Made by a program: the position numbers and the translations under genes. Positions 6,891-15,007 of a DNA stretch of 16,691 nucleotides are shown here, piece by piece. Below the pieces are notes generated by a model. The model saw nothing but the letters and a program-made list of their open reading frames with translations, had not been told where the DNA came from and ran no database searches. Source of the DNA: an uncultured Veillonella sp. (lineage in GTDB: Bacteria > Bacillota > Negativicutes > Veillonellales > Veillonellaceae); assembly GCA_937930265.1 (NCBI GenBank), contig CALGLI010000356.1:1-16691 (forward strand), given 5' to 3'. Each line of letters begins with the position of its first letter. The first letter of the stretch is position 1.

Positions 6891-7484
6891 ATGGAAGAGA
6901 GTCATTTTTTTGCCCTTTTAGGGCGTATGAAATATATTCAACGTTGGAGCTTGATGCGTAATACGGAAAAAGAAAACTTACAAGGTCATAGTTTAGAAAC
7001 TGCCATGATTGCCCATCAACTAGGAGTACTTCGAAATACATATTTTGAAGGAGATATAGATGTGAATCGATTAGCAGTCCTAGCTATGTATCACGATGTA
7101 AGTGAAGTGTTCACTGGGGATATGCCGACGCCAGTGAAATATTTTAACCCTAGATTGCGTGCTCTCTACGGGGAAGTGGAACAATTGGCAAATGAAACCT
7201 TATGGCGTACATTGCCAGAACCGGTGCAACCAGACTATGAGGAAACCTTAGTATCTGTGCCAGAGGAATACGAAGTACTGGTGAAAGCGGCAGATACCTT
7301 GTCAGCGTTTATGAAATGTGTCACAGAAAAAGCAGCTGGTAATGATGAGTTCAATGCAGCCTACGATACGATTCAGGAGCGATTGGTGAATATGCAATTA
7401 CCAGAGGTAGATCTATTTTTGCAAGTCTATATTCCTAGCTTGACGAAGTCTTTGGATGAAATGAATGTGTCCTTTGCAAAATAA
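6891..7484 (+). CDS. yfbR: 5'-deoxynucleotidase, YfbR-type HD-domain phosphohydrolase
   Basis: Removes the 5'-phosphate from deoxyribonucleoside monophosphates, adjusting dNTP pools in the cytoplasm. The 197-residue protein matches E. coli YfbR along its length, beginning with ESHFFALLGRMKYIQRW. HD-domain ligands are visible: H33 in QGHSLE, H68-D69 in MYHD, and D135 in KAAD. R18 and W19 sit in the substrate-binding region, and the family signature VFTGDMPTPVKYFN (73-86) is complete, with E72 and D77. AAGGAGG is 8 nt before ATG 6891. A TATAAT at 6856-6861, directly after the terminator, may be its promoter, without a clear -35 box. It appears monocistronic. Confidence 0.93.
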   Translation: MEESHFFALLGRMKYIQRWSLMRNTEKENLQGHSLETAMIAHQLGVLRNTYFEGDIDVNRLAVLAMYHDVSEVFTGDMPTPVKYFNPRLRALYGEVEQLANETLWRTLPEPVQPDYEETLVSVPEEYEVLVKAADTLSAFMKCVTEKAAGNDEFNAAYDTIQERLVNMQLPEVDLFLQVYIPSLTKSLDEMNVSFAK

Positions 7485-7645
7485 GAAGATAAGAGGAATG
7501 TGGATATATCTGTGAGATGTGTTAGCCATATATAAATACTATAAAGTTGATGTTAAGATAGTACAAGAAGGTCAGCTTATAATCTGCTACAGGACGTATT
7601 AGATAGCGCTATACATTATATATACTCCATATCTAGGTTAATATA

Positions 7646-7675
7646 TTGACGTTCTTATATACTTTCACGTATACT
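7646..7675 (+). promoter_or_regulatory. Promoter of the T-box-valS operon
   Basis: TTGACG (7646-7651) and TATACT (7670-7675) are 18 nt apart. Transcription would start near 7682, just ahead of the T-box. The ~160 bp between yfbR and this promoter are AT-rich and show nothing else that I can identify. Confidence 0.7.
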
Positions 7676-7681
7676 AGTACT

Positions 7682-7916
7682 ATATAGATAATAACTAAGA
7701 AGAGGAAAAATCTTTTGAACGCATCACAGAGAGCATTGGGTTGGTGGAACAATGTATGTAGTAAAAAGAGGGTAGCCTCGGAGTTGGCATGGTGAACTAG
7801 AGTAAGTGTGCCCGCTAATCAGCGTTAACGATATTGAGTGATTGCTACGGCAATAATCTAGGTGGTACCGCGGAAGTATAGACCCTTTCGTCCTATAGGA
7901 CGAGGGGGTCTTTTTT
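7682..7916 (+). promoter_or_regulatory. T-box leader, probably tRNA-Val responsive
   Basis: A tRNA-sensing leader. The T-box core AGGTGGTACCGCGG is at 7860-7873. Upstream are the AG-bulge region (CAGAGAG, 7727-7733), the apical stem CATTG/CAATG enclosing GGTTGGTGGAA, a stem II S-turn-like GTGAAC...AGAGTAAG (7792-7806) and stem III ATTGC/GCAAT. The most likely specifier is GTA at 7761-7763, opposite GAAC in a loop closed by TCTTTT/AAAAGA, which would fit tRNA-Val and downstream valS. Uncharged tRNA should stabilise the antiterminator and allow readthrough. The class is certain; the specifier was folded by hand. Confidence 0.93.
7880..7916 (+). terminator. T-box attenuator terminator
   Basis: A 14-bp stem (7880-7893 with 7898-7911, including two G-U pairs) with a TATA loop and a run of T to 7916. 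It is mutually exclusive with the antiterminator formed by the T-box bulge. Confidence 0.92.
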
Positions 7917-7938
7917 GTATATTATGTAGAGGAAAACT

Positions 7939-9468
7939 ATGGATTTAGTAAACTATATCGGAGAAACCAGTTCTTACGATAAAAAAGTACAGCTAGAACG
8001 GCATAAACCTAAAAGTTGGCTAAAATCTGTTAGTGCATTTGCCAACTCAAAAGGTGGGGTGCTTATTTGGGGAATTGATGATGAAGATAGGCTAGTAGGC
8101 TTAGATGATGCAAAAGGTGATTCTGAGTTCATCAGCACAATGATTAAGAACAAGCTAGACCCTATACCTAGAGTTAACTTAGAAATTATCAGGAATGACA
8201 ACAAAGATGTCATTATATTACATGTGTATGAGGGAAATGAAACGCCCTATTATTATGTAGATAGTGGAAATAGGATTGCTTTTGTACGAGTCGGAAATGA
8301 AAGTATTCCAGCTAGCAGTGTGCAACTAAATAGCCTTATTCTACGAGGTATGAATAAAACATTTGACACGATATCAACAACGATTTCCATAGAGCGAGCT
8401 GCGTTTTCTAAGTTAAAAGCTGTATACTTTCAGCGAACAGGGAATGATTTGCGAGACAATGATTTATTATCTTTTGGGTTAGTGAGTAGTGATTATCATC
8501 TTACATATGCAGGAGCATTATTAGCTGATGAGCCACTAGTTCGTCAGTCAAGGGTGTTCGCCACACGGTGGAATGGTCTTGATAAAACAAATGGTAGAGA
8601 AGAGGCTCTTGATGATAAAGAGTTTGAAGGAAGCCTTTTGTTATTGTTGCAAAATAGTATAGATTTTGTAAAAACCAATTCTAAAAAGCGTTGGAAAAAA
8701 GTTGATACCTATCGCGTGGAATATCCTGATTATCCTGAAAGAGCAATACAAGAAGTATTGGTAAATGCATTGATTCATCGTGATTATGGTGAATTAGGGT
8801 CAGAAGTTCATATTGATATGTATGATGATAGATTAGAAATATATTCTCCAGGAGGGATGATGGATGGAACTTTCATTCAAGAATTAAATCTATCAAATAT
8901 TTCATCTAAACGTAGAAATCCTATAATTGCCGATATATTTAGTAGAATGCACTTAATGGAGAGACGAGGCAGTGGACTGAAAAAAGTGTTGGACATCTAC
9001 GAGTCACAAGAAGAATATAATGTATCTTTACGACCAGAGTTTCGTTCTACTCAAAGTTCTTTTTTTGCGGTGCTTAAGAATTTAAACTATGGATATATTG
9101 AAAGAATGGCGGTAAAAAACGGCGATAAAGGGACTATAAACCCTGATAGTAAGGGGAATAGTTCTAATAGTGGCGATAAAAGACCGGCGGTAAAAAATAA
9201 TAAAAACGGCGGTAAAGAGCCTATAAAAGGCGGTAATAAGGGAAATAACGTTAATAGCGGTGATGCAAGACCGGCGGTAAAAGTTGTGCAGAAACAGCAG
9301 ATTCTTACATTTGCTGAAGAGCAAGGTATATTTAAGGCGAAAGAAATTGCGGAATTGCTAGACTTAAAGGCTTCGAGGACGCGTTATTTATTACTTGAAT
9401 TAGTGAAGGAAGGTAAAATATCAATTATAGGAACTTTCAGAAATAGAAAGTACCAACTAATAAAATAA
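7939..9468 (+). CDS. AlbA_2 (Schlafen-type) / HATPase / winged-helix protein
   Basis: A 509-residue protein of the 'putative DNA-binding/RecG C-terminal-like' family. An AlbA_2 (AAA_4) domain lies at about 10-130, with SVSAFANSKGGVLIWGIDD at 30-48. A GHKL-type ATPase segment lies at about 265-350, with ERAIQEVLVNALIHRDY (N276), DRLEIYSPGG and RRGSGL. A low-complexity Asn/Gly/Lys linker (388-449) precedes a C-terminal winged helix (452-509). Such proteins are transcription regulators or are linked to mobile and defence loci; the role here is unknown. It lies 23 bp after the T-box terminator and 26 bp before valS, with AGAGG as ribosome site, so it shares valS control. Codon use looks more AT-rich than valS, suggesting insertion into the operon. 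Confidence 0.85.
   Translation: MDLVNYIGETSSYDKKVQLERHKPKSWLKSVSAFANSKGGVLIWGIDDEDRLVGLDDAKGDSEFISTMIKNKLDPIPRVNLEIIRNDNKDVIILHVYEGNETPYYYVDSGNRIAFVRVGNESIPASSVQLNSLILRGMNKTFDTISTTISIERAAFSKLKAVYFQRTGNDLRDNDLLSFGLVSSDYHLTYAGALLADEPLVRQSRVFATRWNGLDKTNGREEALDDKEFEGSLLLLLQNSIDFVKTNSKKRWKKVDTYRVEYPDYPERAIQEVLVNALIHRDYGELGSEVHIDMYDDRLEIYSPGGMMDGTFIQELNLSNISSKRRNPIIADIFSRMHLMERRGSGLKKVLDIYESQEEYNVSLRPEFRSTQSSFFAVLKNLNYGYIERMAVKNGDKGTINPDSKGNSSNSGDKRPAVKNNKNGGKEPIKGGNKGNNVNSGDARPAVKVVQKQQILTFAEEQGIFKAKEIAELLDLKASRTRYLLLELVKEGKISIIGTFRNRKYQLIK
9108..9282 (+). repeat. Cluster of GGCGRTAA octamers in the linker of the AlbA_2 gene
   Basis: GGCGGTAA occurs at 9108, 9186, 9208, 9229 and 9273, and GGCGATAA at 9121 and 9172. 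The copies fall in two reading frames, encoding AVK in some and GGK, GGN or GDK in others, so the repetition is at the DNA rather than the protein level. A longer AGACCGGCGGTAAAA unit occurs at 9181 and 9268. Confidence 0.8.
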
Positions 9469-9494
9469 TTATTACATCCAAAATAGGAGGACAT

Positions 9495-12155
9495 ATGAAA
9501 GAGTATAAGAATTTAACAACTTACAATCCAAAAGAGATTGAACAACAATGGTATACATATTGGGAAGAGAAAGGGTACTTTCATGAGGAAGTGGACACAA
9601 ATAAAGAGCCTTTCAGCATTGTGTTACCGCCACCAAATGTAACAGGTCAGTTGCACATGGGTCATGCCCTTGATGATACTTTGCAAGATATTTTGATTCG
9701 TACGAAACGCATGCAAGGCTACAATGTGTTGTGGATGCCTGGTACCGACCATGCAGGGATTGCAACGCAAGTAAAAGTAGAAGAAAATATTATGAAAACG
9801 GAAGGGAAATCTCGTCATGATTTAGGTCGTGAAGAGTTCTTGAAACGCGTATGGGAATGGAAAGAAGAATACGGTAGCACCATCGTAAAACAAATCCGTA
9901 GCTTAGGTGCTTCTTGTGACTGGACGAGAGAGCGGTTTACCTTGGATGAAGGTTACCATGAAGCGGTATTAAAAGTATTCGTAGAGTTATACGAAAAAGG
10001 TTTAATCTATCGTGGAGAACGTATTACAAATTGGTGCCCTAATTGTTTGACTGCCTTGTCTGACATTGAAGTAGAACACGAAGATGAAAATGGTCATTTA
10101 TGGCATATTAAATATCCTGTAATCGGTGAGGAAGATGTATTCTTAACCGTAGCTACCACACGCCCTGAAACAATGTTTGGTGACGTAGCCGTAGCGGTGA
10201 ACCCTAACGATGAACGCTATGCCCATTTAGTAGGTAAAGAGTTGTTATTGCCATTCGTGAACCGTCACATCCCGATCATTGCCGATGAATATGTAGATCA
10301 ATCCTTCGGTACTGGTTGCGTAAAAATCACGCCAGCTCATGACCCTAATGACTTTGAAATGGGACAACGCCATAATTTAGAAAGTATCGTAGTGATGAAC
10401 CCAGATGGTACGATGAATGCAGGAGCAGGTCATTTTGTGAACATGCCACGTGAATTGGCACGTAAACAGGTGGTAGCGGAATTAGAGGCGCAAGGTTTAT
10501 TAGAAAAAGTAGAAGACCACGGTCACAGTGTAGGCCATTGTTCTCGTTGTAACACAACAGTAGAACCTATGGTGTCGAAACAATGGTTTGTATCTATGGA
10601 ACCGTTGGCAAAACCTGCTTTAGAAGTAGTACGTGACAAATCCATTGAATTTGTACCAGAACGGTTTACTAAAACATATACCAACTGGTTAGAGTCCATT
10701 CGTGATTGGTGTATTTCTCGTCAATTGTGGTGGGGTCATCGTATTCCGGCGTGGTACTGCCAAGATTGCGGTGAAACGATCGTAACGACAGAAACATTGA
10801 CAGAATGTCCGCATTGTCATGGCAAAGTAGAACAAGATCCAGATGTATTAGATACATGGTTCAGTTCTGCTTTATGGCCATTTGCCACAATGGGCTGGCC
10901 TCAAAATACAGAGGAAGTGAAACATTGGTATCCTACTAGCGTTATGGTAACAGGCTACGATATCATCTTCTTCTGGGTAGCTCGTATGATTTTCATGGGC
11001 TTAGAATTTAAAGAAGAAATTCCTTTCAAACACGTGTTCATTCATGGATTAGTACGTGATAGCCAAGGCCGCAAAATGAGTAAATCCTTGGGTAATGGGA
11101 TCAATCCATTAGAAGTGATCGAAGAATACGGTGCCGATGCGTTGCGCTTTACCTTGGTAACAGGCAATACACCGGGCAATGATATGCGTTTCTACATGGA
11201 ACGTGTAGAAGCAAACCGTAACTTTGCCAACAAAATTTGGAATGCCTCTAAATTTGTGTTGATGAACTTAGAAGGTTTTGATGAAAGCTTCGTACCAAGC
11301 GCAGAAGATTACACATTGGCAGATAAATGGATTTTAGAAGAATACAATAAAACGGTTACGAATATTACGAATAACCTTGATAAGTTTGAATTAGGGGAAG
11401 CGGCGAGTGCTGTTTACGATTTCATTTGGAATACGTACTGCGACTGGTACATTGAATTGGCGAAACCTCGTTTGTATAACAAAGAAGGTGGCCGTGACCG
11501 TCAAACAGTACAATACTTGTTGGTATCCATTCTTCGTCATATGATGGAATTATTACACCCATTCATGCCATTCGTAACAGAACATATTTGGCAACACTTG
11601 CCACATGAAGGGGAGAGCATCATGGTGGCTCCATGGCCAAGCACATTATCCATGGACGGTTTCAGATCTGCAGCGGCGCATATGAATGTGATGATGGACG
11701 GCATCAAAGGTATCCGTAACATGCGTGCAGAAATGAATGTACCAATGGGTAAACGCTCTGAGGTTATCTTAGTGCCTGCTACAGAAGAGTTGAAAGGTAT
11801 CTTAGAAACACATGGAGATTACTTCCATACCTTGGGTTGGGCTGAAAAAGTGACCGTACTTTCACCGGATGCACCAAAACCAGAAAATGCAACAGTGACA
11901 GTGGTGAACGGCTTAGAAGTGTACTTGTTATTGAAAGACTTAATCGACGCAGATAAAGAAAAAGAGCGTATTGCCAAAGAACAAGCTACAGTATTAAAAG
12001 AAATTGCTCGTTTAGAAGGTAAATTGAACAACCAAGGATTCTTAGCAAAAGCCCCTGAAGCGGTAGTCGCAAAAGAAAAAGAAAAATTGGAAGAGTACAA
12101 ACAAAAACAACAAGCCTTGAACGAACGTGAAGAGTTCTTAAAAACATTAGCATAA
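9495..12155 (+). CDS. valS: Valyl-tRNA synthetase
   Basis: Charges tRNA-Val with valine. The 886-residue length is typical. Class I signatures are HMGH (54-57) within PPPNVTGQLHMGH and KMSKS (527-531). The CP1 editing domain, which clears threonyl-tRNA-Val, shows TTRPETMFGD (221-230) and GTGCVKITPAHDPNDF (272-287). Cysteine pairs WCPNC, HCSRC, YCQDC and CPHC (180-441) look like zinc knuckles. The last ~70 residues form the usual charged coiled coil that contacts tRNA. AGGAGG lies 4 nt before ATG 9495. It is the natural target of the T-box at 7682 despite the intervening AlbA_2 gene, and its stop codon overlaps the folC ribosome site. Confidence 0.98.
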   Translation: MKEYKNLTTYNPKEIEQQWYTYWEEKGYFHEEVDTNKEPFSIVLPPPNVTGQLHMGHALDDTLQDILIRTKRMQGYNVLWMPGTDHAGIATQVKVEENIMKTEGKSRHDLGREEFLKRVWEWKEEYGSTIVKQIRSLGASCDWTRERFTLDEGYHEAVLKVFVELYEKGLIYRGERITNWCPNCLTALSDIEVEHEDENGHLWHIKYPVIGEEDVFLTVATTRPETMFGDVAVAVNPNDERYAHLVGKELLLPFVNRHIPIIADEYVDQSFGTGCVKITPAHDPNDFEMGQRHNLESIVVMNPDGTMNAGAGHFVNMPRELARKQVVAELEAQGLLEKVEDHGHSVGHCSRCNTTVEPMVSKQWFVSMEPLAKPALEVVRDKSIEFVPERFTKTYTNWLESIRDWCISRQLWWGHRIPAWYCQDCGETIVTTETLTECPHCHGKVEQDPDVLDTWFSSALWPFATMGWPQNTEEVKHWYPTSVMVTGYDIIFFWVARMIFMGLEFKEEIPFKHVFIHGLVRDSQGRKMSKSLGNGINPLEVIEEYGADALRFTLVTGNTPGNDMRFYMERVEANRNFANKIWNASKFVLMNLEGFDESFVPSAEDYTLADKWILEEYNKTVTNITNNLDKFELGEAASAVYDFIWNTYCDWYIELAKPRLYNKEGGRDRQTVQYLLVSILRHMMELLHPFMPFVTEHIWQHLPHEGESIMVAPWPSTLSMDGFRSAAAHMNVMMDGIKGIRNMRAEMNVPMGKRSEVILVPATEELKGILETHGDYFHTLGWAEKVTVLSPDAPKPENATVTVVNGLEVYLLLKDLIDADKEKERIAKEQATVLKEIARLEGKLNNQGFLAKAPEAVVAKEKEKLEEYKQKQQALNEREEFLKTLA

Positions 12156-12166
12156 GGAGATCCATC

Positions 12167-13459
12167 ATGAATTATACGGAAGCGATTGCCTACCTAGAAG
12201 AGGTAGCCTCCTTTGGGATTCATCCAGGATTAGAACGGATTACAGATCTATTAGAAGAGTTAGGAAATCCACAACATACATATAAAACCATCCATGTTAC
12301 AGGAACGAATGGCAAAGGGTCTGTTTCTACTTATATTACCTATGGGTTATATATGAGCGGTCTTAGAGTGGGGGCATTTACGTCCCCGCACCTACACTCC
12401 TACACAGAACGCATGCGTGTGAATACAGCATGCATTACAGAAGAGGCCTTTGCTGATTTGATTGAACGTGTGAGCCATGCGGTGAAAGCTATTATGGAAC
12501 GTGGCGTAGAAGCGCCCACACAATTTGAAATTCTGACAGCAGCAGCATTCCTATTCTTCCAAGAACAAGGAGTCGACTATGCCGTTATCGAAGTAGGTTT
12601 AGGTGGATTATTGGATTCTACGAATGTCATAACTCCAGAAGTGGCTGTCATTACGAATGTAACTATCGATCACCAAGCCTATTGTGGTGATACCGTAGAA
12701 GAGATTGCCCGCCATAAAGCAGGTATTATTAAAAAAGGTGTGCCTCTTGTAACAGCAGCTCAAGGGGGCGCTCTTGATGTAATTAAAGAAACGGCCAAAT
12801 CCTTAGGTGTGAAATACTATGTGTTTAACGAGGACTTTACTATCGATAGTCGCAGTGCTATGGCGATGGGACAAATGATTACTGTAAAAGATAAAGCTGG
12901 ACATAAAGACATGCTTTTCACATCTATGCATGGTATCCATCAAGCCCTAAACTTAGCCTGTGCAGCGAGAGTGTTGCAGATTTTGAAAGACAAAGAACCA
13001 GCAGTAAGTGAAGAAACGTACCGTGAAGGCTTAGCTCGTGCCACATGGCCGGGACGATTTGAAACCTTCAAAGTTCATGGCAGGACAATCATTTTAGATG
13101 GGGCTCATAATGCGAGCGGAGCAGAAGCCTTTTCTATGACATATAATGAACTGTATCCAGAACAACCGAAAACAGTGGTGCTTTCTATTTTGGAAGATAA
13201 AGATGTATCCACTATGGTTAGTTATTTAGTAGGACAAAAAGACCGAGTGATTACGGTGCCAGCACCTACGCCACGTGGTATTGATCCGGCACAATTGGCA
13301 AAACAAATGCCAGTCCAAGCAGAGCCTATGGAAACTATCCAATCGGGCTTAGACCATGCCTTAAAAACAACTAAGGAAGGCGATATTATTGCTGTGGTGG
13401 GGTCCTTATACATTCTTGGTGACGTGCAACAATGGCTCGCCCAAGAAATGGGGCACTAA
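12167..13459 (+). CDS. folC: Folylpolyglutamate synthase / dihydrofolate synthase
   Basis: Adds glutamate to dihydropteroate and/or folates in an ATP-dependent reaction. The 430 residues contain the Mur-ligase-like P-loop TGTNGKGS (45-52, K50), FTSPHLHSYTERMRVN (71-86), GLGGLLDSTN (144-153), the RHKAGIIK block with the likely carbamylated K184, HGIHQALNLACAARVL (255-270) and ILDGAHNASGAE (309-320), the last being a C-terminal-domain signature. The ribosome site TAAGGAG (12153-12159) includes the valS stop codon, so translation is probably coupled; valS-folC is a familiar Firmicutes order. Whether it is bifunctional cannot be told from sequence alone. Confidence 0.97.
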   Translation: MNYTEAIAYLEEVASFGIHPGLERITDLLEELGNPQHTYKTIHVTGTNGKGSVSTYITYGLYMSGLRVGAFTSPHLHSYTERMRVNTACITEEAFADLIERVSHAVKAIMERGVEAPTQFEILTAAAFLFFQEQGVDYAVIEVGLGGLLDSTNVITPEVAVITNVTIDHQAYCGDTVEEIARHKAGIIKKGVPLVTAAQGGALDVIKETAKSLGVKYYVFNEDFTIDSRSAMAMGQMITVKDKAGHKDMLFTSMHGIHQALNLACAARVLQILKDKEPAVSEETYREGLARATWPGRFETFKVHGRTIILDGAHNASGAEAFSMTYNELYPEQPKTVVLSILEDKDVSTMVSYLVGQKDRVITVPAPTPRGIDPAQLAKQMPVQAEPMETIQSGLDHALKTTKEGDIIAVVGSLYILGDVQQWLAQEMGH

Positions 13460-14652
13460 TGGATGCCCTACGTAGGCTATCTGTAGAGCAATGGATAGTC
13501 TACCTCCTCTATGGAGCAACCGTATGCATTCCTTTAGTACCTATAGGCGGTAATATTCTTGTCATAGTGGCAGGAGTACTGGCGTTACTATTTGATAGGC
13601 AACGATTTTCTGGGACCTTGCACTGGCTACAATGGGCAGTCTTGGGGTTTATTCTTTGGACGGGGATTTCCATTGTTAATTCTGTGAATGTCCAGTGGTC
13701 AGCAATGAGTTGGTTCTACCACATAGGGATGTATGGATGTATCTATTGGTTGATGACCTATTATATAGATAATGAATTACGGCAGAAAACGTTTTTGTCC
13801 TTATTTTGTATTACTGGAGTTCTCGTGTGCTTAGGTGCTGGATATCAGTATTTTTACATGACTCCAGAGCATATCCATGAATGGGTGGACAATGTGCACT
13901 TTCCCGGCTTGATGCGTCGCATGTACGGGACATTGCAGAATCCGAACTTGCTAGGAGAATACTTGCTATTTGTCCTATCCATTGGCGGCTTAGGTACGAT
14001 ACAGGTTCTGAAAGTAAAAGATTGGAAACGATGTGTCATTATGATGCTGGCTCTTATCTTCATGCTATTATGTCTTGTGCTGACCTACTCCAGAGGGATG
14101 TGGCTCAGCTTGGCAGTGGTCGTCTTTGTGGCTGGACTTTGCGTAGAAAAGAGATTGCTCTATACCCTATTAGCAGTGCCCCTAGTATTGTTTTTGTACC
14201 ATGGAGAAGTGTCCAGTCGCCTCTGGTCACTATTTAGTGGTCAAGATACATCCGTTATGCTCCGTTGGGCTCTATGGGACAGTACTATGTACATGATAGA
14301 AGATTTCCCTATCTTTGGTATCGGTTGGGATGCCTTTTGGATGACCTATCCAGCGTATAACTATTTTATACAAGATCCAACGGTCATTATTTATCATGCT
14401 CATAATTTATATTTGCAAATTGCGGCGGAGACAGGTCCTATATCCCTCTGCATGTTCCTCGCCATTTTAATCGGTCATAGTCGAAATGTGCAGAAACAAA
14501 GAGCACTCGGCGTGGCTATGCGATATGGAATGACATTAATTACAGTGGCAGTACTAGTAAGCGGTCTTTTTGACCATGCCTTATATAGTCAACAAGTGAG
14601 CCTCGTATTGTGGCAGTTCTTGGGATTTGCCATGAGTGCCATTCGAAAGTAG
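13459..14652 (+). CDS. O-antigen ligase / Wzy-type polymerase family membrane protein
   Basis: A polytopic inner-membrane protein with about ten hydrophobic segments, of the family that transfers or polymerises O-antigen or other lipid-linked glycans at the periplasmic face. Wzy_C features are RMYGTLQNPNLLGEYL (154-169), TYSRGMWL (209-216) and a large outside loop with HAHNLYLQIAAETG (313-326). The start is placed at ATG 13459, whose A is the last base of the folC stop (TAATG), a classic coupling arrangement; a start at 13432 would add nine residues and overlap folC by 28 bp. There are no other glycan genes beside it, so the exact substrate is open. The gene implies an outer membrane. Confidence 0.85.
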   Translation: MDALRRLSVEQWIVYLLYGATVCIPLVPIGGNILVIVAGVLALLFDRQRFSGTLHWLQWAVLGFILWTGISIVNSVNVQWSAMSWFYHIGMYGCIYWLMTYYIDNELRQKTFLSLFCITGVLVCLGAGYQYFYMTPEHIHEWVDNVHFPGLMRRMYGTLQNPNLLGEYLLFVLSIGGLGTIQVLKVKDWKRCVIMMLALIFMLLCLVLTYSRGMWLSLAVVVFVAGLCVEKRLLYTLLAVPLVLFLYHGEVSSRLWSLFSGQDTSVMLRWALWDSTMYMIEDFPIFGIGWDAFWMTYPAYNYFIQDPTVIIYHAHNLYLQIAAETGPISLCMFLAILIGHSRNVQKQRALGVAMRYGMTLITVAVLVSGLFDHALYSQQVSLVLWQFLGFAMSAIRK

Positions 14653-14691
14653 CCTTTCCTAGCTGGCTATGGCATTTTTGACTAGCAAAAT

Positions 14692-14764
14692 AAGCCCGTA
14701 ACACACCCCTTCACAAGCTATACAGTGGTTATGCTTGCTCAGGGGTATGTTACGGGCTTTTCTG
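14692..14764 (+). terminator. Two-tier hairpin terminator (element copy A)
   Basis: AAGCCCGTAACA (14692-14703) pairs with TGTTACGGGCTT (14748-14759), continued after one mismatch by ACCCCT/AGGGGT, with an inner stem CAAGC/GCTTG (14714-14718, 14733-14737) and the loop TATACAGTGGTTAT. A short T run follows. It ends the valS operon. It shares its design and loop with the element at 15892. Confidence 0.85.
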
Positions 14765-14793
14765 TTTGTGCGAGTAGGGTAGTCAGTAAGTGA

Positions 14794-14834
14794 CCGCCAC
14801 AAGGCTGCTACGCCTCACTGCGTTCCTCAGGGGG
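14794..14834 (+). repeat. ~40-nt dispersed repeat, copy A
   Basis: Begins CCGCCACAAGGCTGCTACGC and continues CTCACTGCGTTCCTCAGGGG. It can form AGTGA/TCACT around an inner GGC/GCC. Copy B at 15992 has AATGA/TCATT at the same place. The remainder of 14653-15007 holds the hairpin before it, a TGCTATAAT promoter-like site at 14867-14875 with no gene directly behind, and the promoter of the next gene. Confidence 0.85.
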
Positions 14835-14969
14835 GATGTGTATTATAATAAGACTTGAATAATCATTGCTATAATTATACTGGTAGGAAATGTTAGAGGG
14901 CTTATAGCATTTTTAAAGAATTGTATGGATAGGTGGTGCATGGGGTGCTACCGTGCTGCAGTATAGATG

Positions 14970-14978
14970 TGGTATAAT
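14970..14978 (+). promoter_or_regulatory. Extended -10 promoter of the Rpn-type gene
   Basis: TGGTATAAT, an extended -10 element, lies 30 bp before the start codon at 15008. No good -35 hexamer is seen at the normal distance, which an extended -10 promoter does not need. Confidence 0.55.
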
Positions 14979-15007
14979 TTAGGTAACTCAAAGAGCGAGG
15001 TGTTCCT

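Noticed and set aside
13881..14237. Plus-strand 118-codon frame inside the O-antigen ligase-like gene
   Set aside because: It is in another frame of a gene with clear family motifs, has no ribosome site, and its sequence is not protein-like.
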